A stretch of DNA of 24,772 nucleotides, from positions 1 through 24,772 of the forward strand of contig CATXID010000013.1 of NCBI GenBank assembly GCA_958369225.1, read 5' to 3'. Below are positions 1 through 7,590 of the stretch, one piece after another. The position numbers and the translations under genes are program-made. The first letter of the stretch is position 1. The number at the start of each line of letters is the position of its first letter. The notes under the pieces were generated by a model. That model was not told where the DNA came from. It ran no database searches and saw nothing but the letters and a program-made list of their open reading frames with translations. Source of the stretch: an uncultured Collinsella sp. (GTDB lineage: Bacteria; Actinomycetota; Coriobacteriia; Coriobacteriales; Coriobacteriaceae).

Positions 1-290
1 GAAGTGGTACCACTCGCCGCCGATCTTCCGCTCGCCGTAGAGCATGGCGCCGTCCCCACCGTAGAGGACCGTCTTGTAGCCGAGGTCGGTCATGCCCGTG
101 GACATGGCGCCGGTCACCCCGTCGAAGTGGTACCACTTGCCGCCGATCTTCTGCTCGCCGTAGAGCATGGCGCCGTCCCCGGCGTAGCACACCGTCTTGG
201 ACTCGAGCTCCGTGAAGCCGGTCGACATGGCGCCGGTCTCCTCGTCGAAGTGGTACCACTTGCCGCCGATGCACTTCTCGCCCTTATAAG
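1..290 (-). repeat. 123-bp tandem repeats encoding 41-residue wall-binding modules
   Basis: Three occurrences of the same block start at 1, 124 and 247 (GAAGTGGTACCACT on the + strand), an exact 123-bp or 41-codon period, with near-identical DNA between units. They encode the C-terminal binding modules of the GH25 protein and continue beyond the left edge. The third unit is the degenerate entry module. DNA identity above what protein conservation needs suggests recent tandem duplication or homogenisation. Confidence 0.85.
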
Positions 291-1437
291 GTCGGCCATC
301 TGCAGAAAGATAAAAAACGCCGTCTTCAGTTTTTTTCCAATGATCGCCCAGGCCCTCTACAAACCAATAGCTAACATCAACGTCACCGCTTACACCGGGA
401 ACGCTGCCACGGGAAGAATACTGCCAACAATCATATTTGGCAGGGGCATCAGGAGTAAGGCCGAGACACTCATCGTAACGGCCTCCATACCAATACTGGG
501 CAGTCCAGATGCTCCAGCCGCTAGAAAGAAAGCAAGGGTCGGTAAGGTAGTTCTTGAACCAGTTAACGTTTGCGTAAATACCGGGCTTATACCCCGCTGC
601 TGCAATTTGACCGCAGAAGGTCTTTGCGATCGATGCGAGCTTCGAGGGATCGTTAAATGGTGTCCACATGGGCGAACCATCGGCATTTGTTTTTCGCTCT
701 TCCAAGTCATAGTAAACGGGGAGGGTGGGCGAATGGCCCTTAAGGGCACTTAACATCAAGCGTGCCTCGGCTTGGGCATCATCTTCATTGCGCGCATAGG
801 AATAAAGGTACACGCCATACGGAATTCCCAAGCGCTCGCACTCGCTTACGTTGCGCTTAAAGTAATAGTCCAGCCTTCCGCCGTTTGTATCACCCGCAAA
901 ACCAACTCTTAGAATCGCAAAGTCGATACCGGCATCTTTCACGGACCGCCAATCAATGGTTCCGTTGTGCTCGCTCACGTCAATTCCCTGCGCCGTTGCG
1001 CCCTTAGGCATGCTGTGCATTGCACGGCCTTCGAAATCTGCGCTATCGCCATAATCGTCAGGAAGATCGGAGCGGAGGGAACCGTCGACATAACGCCAAG
1101 AGTTCTCAGCAAGGGGGGCCACGACATCCGCATCAGACGCCTCGTCAGAAACCTCATCGGTAGCTGCATCGGCAGAAGCTGATTCAGCATCTATATCCTC
1201 GCTGGAGTCAAGCGTCGAGGGGTCCTGGGCAGCCGAATCGATCTCCGCCTGATCGCCAAATGTATCCGAAGAAACGTTAGAAGAGGCACTCTCGTTCGCG
1301 GGCTGCGATACCTTCGGCTGCTCCTGAGCCAAATCGAGCGTCTCGGCATACAGCGCAAAAGGTTGGAGAACACCGGAGAACCCAAATACAAGGGAGAGCA
1401 ATACAACAACGCAGCACTTTAGTCGGTTCATAGACAT
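1..1437 (-). CDS. Secreted GH25 muramidase with C-terminal cell-wall-binding repeats (3' end outside window)
   Basis: The reading frame is open from 1437 to the window edge (479 codons, no stop), so the protein is partial at its C-terminus. It starts with a signal peptide (basic NRLK, then a hydrophobic stretch to about residue 30), followed by an acidic Ser/Asp/Glu-rich linker (about 40-110). The glycoside hydrolase family 25 domain covers about 148-345: the family motif GIDVSEHNGTIDW places an acidic residue at D153, and YYDLEE supplies the D/E pair near 244-246. Aromatic, glycine-rich repeats of the choline/glucan-binding type follow (IGGKWYHFD...TGAMSTG). GH25 enzymes cleave the MurNAc-GlcNAc bond of peptidoglycan, so this is probably an exported autolysin or remodelling enzyme. 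An ATG at 1431 is also in frame; 1437 is preferred because GAGGTG ends 5 nt before it. The signal peptide, domain and repeats are seen; the cell-wall role is inferred. Confidence 0.9.
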   Translation of the reverse strand, partial: MSMNRLKCCVVVLLSLVFGFSGVLQPFALYAETLDLAQEQPKVSQPANESASSNVSSDTFGDQAEIDSAAQDPSTLDSSEDIDAESASADAATDEVSDEASDADVVAPLAENSWRYVDGSLRSDLPDDYGDSADFEGRAMHSMPKGATAQGIDVSEHNGTIDWRSVKDAGIDFAILRVGFAGDTNGGRLDYYFKRNVSECERLGIPYGVYLYSYARNEDDAQAEARLMLSALKGHSPTLPVYYDLEERKTNADGSPMWTPFNDPSKLASIAKTFCGQIAAAGYKPGIYANVNWFKNYLTDPCFLSSGWSIWTAQYWYGGRYDECLGLTPDAPAKYDCWQYSSRGSVPGVSGDVDVSYWFVEGLGDHWKKTEDGVFYLSADGRPYKGEKCIGGKWYHFDEETGAMSTGFTELESKTVCYAGDGAMLYGEQKIGGKWYHFDGVTGAMSTGMTDLGYKTVLYGGDGAMLYGERKIGGEWYHF

Positions 1438-1442
1438 CAGTT

Positions 1443-1474
1443 CACCTCAATTAACCCTAGATAATAAAATTATA
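1443..1474 (-). promoter_or_regulatory. -10 box and ribosome binding site of the GH25 gene
   Basis: On the minus strand a perfect TATAAT lies at 1474-1469 and a GAGGTG Shine-Dalgarno at 1448-1443, 5 nt before the ATG at 1437. No good -35 hexamer is visible 16-18 nt upstream. Confidence 0.5.
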
Positions 1475-1569
1475 ACAGCCCGAGTGGAGTGTTTGTGGCC
1501 ATGATTCATGGCAGCGCGTCAGTAAGCCCTTCGCAAATTCCCGGATTCTCCAAAGGCGCAAACCAGTAC

Positions 1570-2601
1570 CTATACAAACCGCTCCAGGCACACTTTGAGC
1601 CCGCGGGTCGATAGGTAAAGCGACACGGCGTCCATAAGCGAGACCGCGCCAGTGCCGCTACTCAGCTTTTTGGAAACGCGGCGAACGGGGGCCTTTAAGG
1701 GTAGGCTCGCCCAATCGGGACCAAAATAGGAGCCAAAACACGTCCTTATGCGGGCTGCAATCTGACGTACCTCGTCCCTTGGCAGGCGCGCAAGGTCGAA
1801 CACAACCAGATCCAAAAACCACGTGACAAGCTCCCCGGGGCACAAGTCCAAAAGCCCTCGTCTACCCCAGCGCTCCAGCACTTCATGAAGCACCAACAAA
1901 TGGGCATCGACCTTGTCCATGCGCTTGGCGCCGGCGTTAAACACATGCGTCAGCGACTTTTCCTGCATCACGTAGTGATACAGCTTCTCGGGCGCAAGGA
2001 CCGTCTTGGCAGACAACGGATACGATTCAAACTGAAACACAACGTCCTCGGCAAACCGGACATTTTCGGCAAAACGCAGGGATTCACGCTCAATCAGTTC
2101 GCGAGAGTATGCCGAACGCCAGACATAGGGCTGCGCATTCGCGGAAAACAGCAGTGCCGGATCAAATGACTCAAACGTGCGCGCTTCAGGAGAAAGTAGC
2201 TGCTTGATGCGCTTAGAGGCCAACTCGGCAGGCTCGCACTCGGCTCCAAATACAACAATCTCGGGATGCTCCTTAGCAAACGCATCGACCAAGAACTCGG
2301 CAAGATTAGGCTCGACGTAATCGTCCGAATCGACGAAGTCGATAATGTCGCCGCGCGCGACATCCATGCCCGCATTACGGGCAGACGACAGCCCGCCGTT
2401 AGATTTCTCGACAACGCGCACGCGAGAGTCCTTGCATGCATACTTGCCAATGATCGCAGCAGAGTCATCCGGCGATCCGTCGTTAACAACCACGATCTCG
2501 ATATCCGGACAGGTCTGCCCCAAAAGTGAGTCAAGACAGCGAGGCAGGAATTCCTGGGTGTTATAAACGGGGACGATAAATGTGACCTTCGGGTTTGCCA
2601 T
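1570..2601 (-). CDS. Family 2 glycosyltransferase
   Basis: This 343-residue protein has an N-terminal GT-A fold of glycosyltransferase family 2: strand TFIVPVYN at about 7-14, VVVNDGSPDDS at 37-47, GGLSSARNAG at 69-78, and the nucleotide-sugar/metal-binding DSDD at 91-94. It probably transfers a sugar from a nucleotide donor to a surface-glycan or lipid-linked acceptor at the inner face of the membrane; the sugar cannot be read from sequence. The frame is open further upstream, but the ATG at 2601 is chosen because AGGGGAG precedes it and the family begins here. The stop codon of the upstream glycosyltransferase lies 7 nt away, so the two are cotranscribed. The C-terminal third (about 220-343) is not diagnostic. 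Confidence 0.88.
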   Translation of the reverse strand: MANPKVTFIVPVYNTQEFLPRCLDSLLGQTCPDIEIVVVNDGSPDDSAAIIGKYACKDSRVRVVEKSNGGLSSARNAGMDVARGDIIDFVDSDDYVEPNLAEFLVDAFAKEHPEIVVFGAECEPAELASKRIKQLLSPEARTFESFDPALLFSANAQPYVWRSAYSRELIERESLRFAENVRFAEDVVFQFESYPLSAKTVLAPEKLYHYVMQEKSLTHVFNAGAKRMDKVDAHLLVLHEVLERWGRRGLLDLCPGELVTWFLDLVVFDLARLPRDEVRQIAARIRTCFGSYFGPDWASLPLKAPVRRVSKKLSSGTGAVSLMDAVSLYLSTRGLKVCLERFV

Positions 2602-2608
2602 AACTCCC

Positions 2609-3712
2609 CTATTTCTTAATTGCATCCAGAACGAATGCCACAACCACGCCCGGGCCACCAACACGCGCATAATGCTTCGCGCGACCCATCGCGCCGGCAC
2701 CGGCAAAGCCCGAAGACTCTGCCAGCCACTTTTGCGGATCATCGACAATAGCCTTGAGATTCGCACGCTTCCACGGCTTAAGATCCGTTAGCTCAAACTC
2801 ACGGGCCTCAAGCGCCCCACGGAATTCCTGAGCCATACGGTCCAAAAACTCAGCATAAAACTTGGGATTCAGTCGAATGTAGCTCCACATATACGAATCG
2901 TATTTAATGATATTTGCAAACCTAAGCAGCTTGGCAACGTCCTGCGAAGGGTACGTCTCGGCGTAATCCTCAACAATCCAGCGATGAATCTCGGCATACT
3001 CGTCGTTAACGCAATGAACTTTATTGGCCGAATTGACCGAAGAGCCTTCGTTATCCTGGCGATATGAAAGCACGGAATCATGCAAGTAAACCGCAGTATC
3101 GGCAAGGGCGAACACCTTAAAGGTAAACGAGGCGTCCTGAAACGCAGCGCCAGGCGTCGGCAAGAAACGAATAGCATTACGGTTCAAGAAGTCGCGACGA
3201 TACACCGCAGACCAAATCGATGGCTTAAGCGAGAAGGCATCGACGGTGTCGCTCGGGTGAACCGGCTTGCCGCAATCCTTAGCTTTAAAGAGCTCCATCA
3301 GCTCCCGACGCTCCTCCGGCTTCGACCAATACAGGTCAAAATTTGCCTTCGCAAAGTCGGCGCCATTGCGCTCGGCCGCTGCCACGAGCTTCTCCAGCGC
3401 ATCGGGCGCCATAAAGTCATCGGACTCCAGAATGCCCACGTACTTGCCGCGCGCCATCTCGAGCCCGCGGTTCATCGAGTCGCCGTAGCCGCTGTTGGCC
3501 TTGTCGATCATCTTCACACGCGCGTCGCGCTCCATGTACTCACGAATAATCGCCGGAGAGCTGTCGGTCGAGCCGTCGTTGATGCAGATGATCTCGATGT
3601 CCTCGAGCGTCTGTGCCACGGCGGAATCGAGGCACTCGTGCAGGTAGCGCTCAACGTTGTAGATGGGAATAAGCAGCGACAGGACAGGGCTGCCAGAGGA
3701 ATTAGTAGACAA
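2609..3712 (-). CDS. Family 2 glycosyltransferase (TTG start)
   Basis: This 367-residue GT-A glycosyltransferase has LSLLIPIYNVERYL at 11-24, ICINDGSTDSS at 42-52, SGYGDSMNRGLEMARG at 74-89 and the metal-binding ESDD at 96-99. It resembles enzymes of capsule, teichoic-acid and exopolysaccharide loci that process the acceptor at the cytoplasmic membrane; the exact sugar is unknown. The start is TTG at 3712, supported by TAAGGAG 5 nt upstream; no ATG in frame fits the N-terminal strand. It is the first gene of a two-gene minus-strand operon with the glycosyltransferase ending at 1570, and it is divergent from the acyltransferase at 3824. The two operon partners share only the GT-A core, so they are likely sequential enzymes of one glycan rather than a recent duplication. 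Confidence 0.88.
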   Translation of the reverse strand: MSTNSSGSPVLSLLIPIYNVERYLHECLDSAVAQTLEDIEIICINDGSTDSSPAIIREYMERDARVKMIDKANSGYGDSMNRGLEMARGKYVGILESDDFMAPDALEKLVAAAERNGADFAKANFDLYWSKPEERRELMELFKAKDCGKPVHPSDTVDAFSLKPSIWSAVYRRDFLNRNAIRFLPTPGAAFQDASFTFKVFALADTAVYLHDSVLSYRQDNEGSSVNSANKVHCVNDEYAEIHRWIVEDYAETYPSQDVAKLLRFANIIKYDSYMWSYIRLNPKFYAEFLDRMAQEFRGALEAREFELTDLKPWKRANLKAIVDDPQKWLAESSGFAGAGAMGRAKHYARVGGPGVVVAFVLDAIKK

Positions 3713-3777
3713 ATGTGCTCCTTAGGAAATACCTGCCGTTAATGGTATCAAAGGGTCGTCCCGCCCGCGGACGTTTA

Positions 3778-3783
3778 TATAAT
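3778..3783 (+). promoter_or_regulatory. -10 box for the acyltransferase gene
   Basis: A perfect TATAAT sits 40 nt before the ATG in the 111-bp divergent spacer. No convincing -35 lies 17 nt upstream. GAAAGGA at about 3810-3816 is the ribosome binding site. Confidence 0.4.
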
Positions 3784-3823
3784 CTATGGAGCCCGCAGAG
3801 GCAAACCGATACGAAAGGACGTC

Positions 3824-4969
3824 ATGCAGCCCAAAGCCGCACGAAACATATCCATCGAAGCGCTGCGCTTATTCGCGGTCGCCGGGATCGCGATATTCCA
3901 CACGTTTCAGTGGACCTTCCAAGCCGTCTGCACCGGTCTACCGGAACATGCGCCGCTTGCTGTCTTCCCTTACTCCGGCGCGCTCGGCTTTATCAACCTG
4001 CTGGGCTGCTGGGCCAACGAGGTCTTTTTTATGATCTCGGGGTACTTCCTTATCCCCTCGGCAGTTCGCGCCCTCCAAAACGGTTCTTCCGCGCAGGACC
4101 TCATGCTCAAATCGCTTGAGCGCCTCAAAAAGATCGTCTTACCCACGCTCTTTTATTGCGCTGCCTGCCTGTTTGTCTCGATGTACGTCTATCCCCTACC
4201 CGAAATCTCACTACACGAGATCGGCTGGCTCACGTTGGGCATCGAGTTTATCTGGGTCTACGCCGCCTCCGTATTGCTCGTCCCAGTGATTGCGCTGATA
4301 CGACAGCGAATCGGCAGCATAAGGGCCCCGTTTATCGTAGCGCTCCTCGTGCTCACAATATTCGGAATCAACTGCTACATCGCGGCGACGGCAAACGAAG
4401 CGGCCGGTATCGTTTCGTGGCGCAAGCTCATGAGCGCCGTTACATACCTAGTCGCGTTTATTGCAGCTGGAGAAATGCGCTTTGTCCTCGAATGCCACGG
4501 CAACGCATCCGGCGCTCAAAAATCCAAGATCGTACTCATCGGACTCGTTGCCGCCGCCATCGCGCTCGAGCTTCTGCTATCGGCAAATAGCCAGTACGAC
4601 GCGCTCTGGAAGCTCTCCTACAAGTCAACTTCCGTCATATCCTTTATCTTGGCCGTCGCATCCGTTGCCGCCGCAGCGCTCCATCAGCCACGCCACAAAG
4701 TCCCAGCTGCAGACAAGACAATCGTGACTCTCGCCGCAGGAACACTCGCTTTCTACGCCGTACAGTCATTTACCTGCAATGTCTGGCGACCCATCTTCGA
4801 TAATGCAATCTACACCATGGCGACAGGCGTCCAAACGGGAGAGCCCCGTCCAGCCGCCGCCATTTTTCTCGGAATCCTTATGAGCCTTTGCCTCGCGCTT
4901 TCCCTGCTCCTCGTGGATATCGTGCGCAGGACCGTAGTCGAGTCCATCAAGGCCCGTATGAACGGCTAA
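3824..4969 (+). CDS. Acyltransferase-3 family integral membrane protein
   Basis: This 381-residue polytopic protein opens with RNISIEALRLFAVAGIAIFHTF (residues 7-28), the hallmark of acyltransferase family 3 (OafA/WecH-type): Arg-Asn, an acidic residue, Leu-Arg and the histidine in the first membrane helix (H26). About nine or ten hydrophobic helices follow, for example at 135-160, 170-190 and 240-262. Members O-acylate, usually O-acetylate, surface sugars or lipids within the membrane. The neighbouring glycosyltransferases suggest the substrate is the glycan they build. The ribosome binding site is GAAAGGA. The gene ends in a 4-bp convergent overlap with the membrane-protein gene on the other strand. 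Family assignment is confident; the acyl group and acceptor are unknown. Confidence 0.85.
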   Translation: MQPKAARNISIEALRLFAVAGIAIFHTFQWTFQAVCTGLPEHAPLAVFPYSGALGFINLLGCWANEVFFMISGYFLIPSAVRALQNGSSAQDLMLKSLERLKKIVLPTLFYCAACLFVSMYVYPLPEISLHEIGWLTLGIEFIWVYAASVLLVPVIALIRQRIGSIRAPFIVALLVLTIFGINCYIAATANEAAGIVSWRKLMSAVTYLVAFIAAGEMRFVLECHGNASGAQKSKIVLIGLVAAAIALELLLSANSQYDALWKLSYKSTSVISFILAVASVAAAALHQPRHKVPAADKTIVTLAAGTLAFYAVQSFTCNVWRPIFDNAIYTMATGVQTGEPRPAAAIFLGILMSLCLALSLLLVDIVRRTVVESIKARMNG

Positions 4970-6306
4970 GCGACCTTCTGACTCCTCAGACCACGAAGCG
5001 CGCTTACACCCGAAACAAATAAAATCGCAAAGACAATCGCCCAATTCTTGCAGCCAAATACCGGAATATGAACGATCGCATGGTCATGCATAACAACGAA
5101 ATAACCCAGAACAACAACCAGAGGCAGTGCCATGAGCAGCGACTGGATCAACACCGTTCGACGACGACCGCCTTGCGCGCCGCCCCGTATCGAGCAAACG
5201 AGCACGGCAATCCAAATCGCCAATACGGCAGCAAACGAAACAAGGCAAACGACGTTCGAGATCATCGCATAACCGGCAGTTGAGCAAATGGCGAACAGCT
5301 GCGGGCTCATGCAATAAAACTCCTTCAAAATCTGAGGCCAGTCAGCCTGGGGCAACAGCGACGAAGTCCCATGCGCAGACCAAAGGCCCATCTCGCCCAG
5401 AACGTTCGAAAAGACCTCGTCCCAGCCCAGCACAAACGCCGCGACAACCCATTTCATCGCCCAGGTAAACACAAACGAAAGCCCAAACCCAAAGAGCGCC
5501 TGCAGCATCGTGACGACGCAACGCTTGGGGCGCTCACCCTTGGGGAGCGCAATGAAGGCGAAAAAGCAATGCAGGGCGACAACTGCGGCAGGAATCGTTA
5601 AAAAGTCAAGAAACGAAAACACGGCGCCCGTCGCTATCGACCAAAGGACAAGGCGGCTTGTAAAAACCCGTGCGTTCGGGGCCGAGCCCAAACGAAGGCT
5701 CATGCAAGACATCATGATGAGCGCCACAAAGAACGAGATGCACAGCAGCAGATCACCGATAAAATTGAAAAACAGATTGGTCGAGAACAACAGGATTGCA
5801 AGGAACCCCAACGTCAATGGCTTTGAAAATCGCTTCCGCAAGGCAACGTAAGCGCAAGCGGAGCCGGCAATCGCCAGAGCGGCCGCAGGCACCACGACAA
5901 CGTCGATACCACCAATAAACAGGCAGACATTCGTAAGTAGCTGCCATCCATGCCAATACCGGTAGTACTGCTGATGCGTAATCCCGCCGGCTTTCGTAAC
6001 GTCATCAATCTCGGCAACAGTCATCGTCTTAAACGGAGAACCTTGATCCTTTTGCTGTGCGACTTCAATGATAAAGCGATTGTTATCAAAGCAAACGGGA
6101 CCAGCTGCAACACGGTGGTCGTAGACATACATGTCAGACAACAGGGCCGAGGACTCCGAGCCCTGCGCGTGTGACTCGATAACGGGCCTCGGCAGGCAAT
6201 TCGCCGCGGTATTGCTCAGGACAAATACGACCTGAAGAACCAAAAACAGCAACATGACCTTGACGGGAAGGCTATCGGCAAAGGAAGCTAAACGAGTTTT
6301 ATTCAC
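4966..6306 (-). CDS. Polytopic membrane protein of unknown function in a glycan region
   Basis: The protein has about 446 residues. One N-terminal helix (VMLLFLVLQVVFVLS, about 15-30) is followed by a roughly 90-residue outward-facing loop containing YYRYWHGWQLL, then eight or more hydrophobic helices to the C-terminus and a short basic tail. This layout, with one helix, a large extracytoplasmic loop and a multi-helix bundle, resembles GT-C-type transferases and polymerases and other membrane proteins of polysaccharide loci, but I do not recognise the family. The frame extends to a GTG at 6348 without a Shine-Dalgarno; the GTG at 6306 (MNKTRLASF) gives a normal cytosolic N-terminus and is preferred weakly. 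Its stop overlaps the acyltransferase stop by 4 bp, convergently. Confidence 0.75.
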   Translation of the reverse strand: MNKTRLASFADSLPVKVMLLFLVLQVVFVLSNTAANCLPRPVIESHAQGSESSALLSDMYVYDHRVAAGPVCFDNNRFIIEVAQQKDQGSPFKTMTVAEIDDVTKAGGITHQQYYRYWHGWQLLTNVCLFIGGIDVVVVPAAALAIAGSACAYVALRKRFSKPLTLGFLAILLFSTNLFFNFIGDLLLCISFFVALIMMSCMSLRLGSAPNARVFTSRLVLWSIATGAVFSFLDFLTIPAAVVALHCFFAFIALPKGERPKRCVVTMLQALFGFGLSFVFTWAMKWVVAAFVLGWDEVFSNVLGEMGLWSAHGTSSLLPQADWPQILKEFYCMSPQLFAICSTAGYAMISNVVCLVSFAAVLAIWIAVLVCSIRGGAQGGRRRTVLIQSLLMALPLVVVLGYFVVMHDHAIVHIPVFGCKNWAIVFAILFVSGVSALRGLRSQKVA

Positions 6307-6444
6307 AGGGCATCCAAACAGAAAGATCGCGTCCACAGGAATCGGCACCTATGTAATACCACAATGCGTGCTTGCAGTCTCACCACGCACACACGTCAAT
6401 CAGGCTTGTAGCAAACGTTCTTGGTGATTAGCGGAACATTACTC

Positions 6445-6489
6445 GCGGGCGCCCGCCTACGCTTACAATAGTTGTGTCCCATGGGACAC
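6445..6489 (+). promoter_or_regulatory. Promoter flanked by two perfect palindromes
   Basis: TACAAT at 6464-6469 is a good -10 box. GCGGGCGCCCGC (6445-6456), a perfect 12-bp palindrome, occupies the spacer and overlaps the expected -35. GTGTCCCATGGGACAC (6474-6489), a perfect 16-bp palindrome, covers the expected transcription start. There is no recognisable -35 hexamer. The arrangement is typical of a regulated promoter, with the downstream palindrome as candidate operator. The binding protein is unknown. Confidence 0.5.
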
Positions 6490-6543
6490 GTTGTTTATTC
6501 CGCAGGGCCGATGTACTGCCCACGCGAAAGGATACTCTCGTTC

Positions 6544-7563
6544 ATGACTTCCACCCTTCCCGCTCCCATCGACAAGCTCGCCATCGTCGTCGTCACCTAT
6601 AAGCGCCAGGAGCTTCTGGGCAACCTGTTCGACTCCATGACCGAGCTCACGGCCGCACCTTGGCGTATCGTGATCGTCGATAACGAGAATTCGCGCGAGA
6701 CCGAGGCCATGTGCGCCGCATTTAACGAGCGCCTCGCCAACCTGTGGGGTATCGACGCCGATCAGCCCGATGCAAAGGGCGGCACCGACCGCGTCATCTA
6801 CGCCCCACAGCTCGAAAACGGCGGCGGCGCGGGCGGCTTTTCCGCCGGCACCAAATGCGCCTACGACCTGGGAGCCCAGTGGTTTTGGGTCATGGACGAC
6901 GACGTGCTCGTCATCTCCGAGGGCATTGAGCGCCTAGCAAAGTGGACGGACCGCTACGACGTCATCCAGGGTTCGCGCCTGGACTTCGACGGCGGCGCGT
7001 TCTTTTGGCAGTACCAGCTCATCCTTTCGCTTGGTATCCCCAACCCCATCGCCAAGTGGGACCTAGGTCCCGAGGGCTACCGCGCCATGAACCAGCTGTG
7101 CTTTGAAGGCGGCCTGTTCTCGCGTCGCGTAGTCGACAAGATCGGCCTGCCCGATGCGCGCTTCTTCATCTATGGCGACGATGCCTGCTACGGCTATGTC
7201 GCCAGCCAGCACTTCCCCGCTGCCGTAGTTGCCGACGTGGTACTCAAGCGCGCCCGTGCCGTCTCTAACTGGGATATCGCCGGCAAACGCCAGCTCAACT
7301 CAACGAGCGACACCAATCGCTACTACATCATGCGCAATCGTGGCTTTTTGGCCCGCTACATGCAGATCTACGGCGACTACCGCCCCATCTTGTTCCGCTT
7401 GGGCAACGCCGCGACCTTCTGCAAGGAGTTCATTCGTCTGGCAGCCGTCGACAAATGCTTTAAGACCGGCATTCCGGCGCTGCGCCGCGGCATGAAAGAC
7501 GCCCGCAAGATCATCAAGGATCCCGACTGGAAGCCCATGCCGCCCATGAAGGACGCGGAGTAG
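6544..7563 (+). CDS. GlfT-like family 2 glycosyltransferase
   Basis: This 339-residue protein has LAIVVVTYKRQELL at 12-25, IVIVDNENS at 42-50, the glycine-rich NGGGAGGF at 92-99, WVMDDD at 115-120 and FEGGLFSRRVVDKIGLP...FFIYGDDACY further on. N-x-GG-x-GGF, a DDD metal site and a following GGLFS...GLP...F-x-GDD block characterise the galactofuranosyl/rhamnosyl-type GT2 subgroup (GlfT1/GlfT2 relatives), so transfer of galactofuranose or a deoxysugar to a lipid-linked or wall glycan is plausible. The frame extends back to 6472, but that start would lie inside the promoter palindrome. The ATG at 6544 follows GAAAGGA by 11 nt and begins where the family begins. It ends 27 bp from the convergent gene at 7591. 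Confidence 0.88.
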   Translation: MTSTLPAPIDKLAIVVVTYKRQELLGNLFDSMTELTAAPWRIVIVDNENSRETEAMCAAFNERLANLWGIDADQPDAKGGTDRVIYAPQLENGGGAGGFSAGTKCAYDLGAQWFWVMDDDVLVISEGIERLAKWTDRYDVIQGSRLDFDGGAFFWQYQLILSLGIPNPIAKWDLGPEGYRAMNQLCFEGGLFSRRVVDKIGLPDARFFIYGDDACYGYVASQHFPAAVVADVVLKRARAVSNWDIAGKRQLNSTSDTNRYYIMRNRGFLARYMQIYGDYRPILFRLGNAATFCKEFIRLAAVDKCFKTGIPALRRGMKDARKIIKDPDWKPMPPMKDAE

Positions 7564-7590
7564 CGGGCACCCCCGCTGCATCGCCTGCCA

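Noticed and set aside
1..290. 123-bp repeats as a CRISPR array
   Set aside because: Repeats are contiguous, coding and lack unique spacers; no cas genes are nearby.
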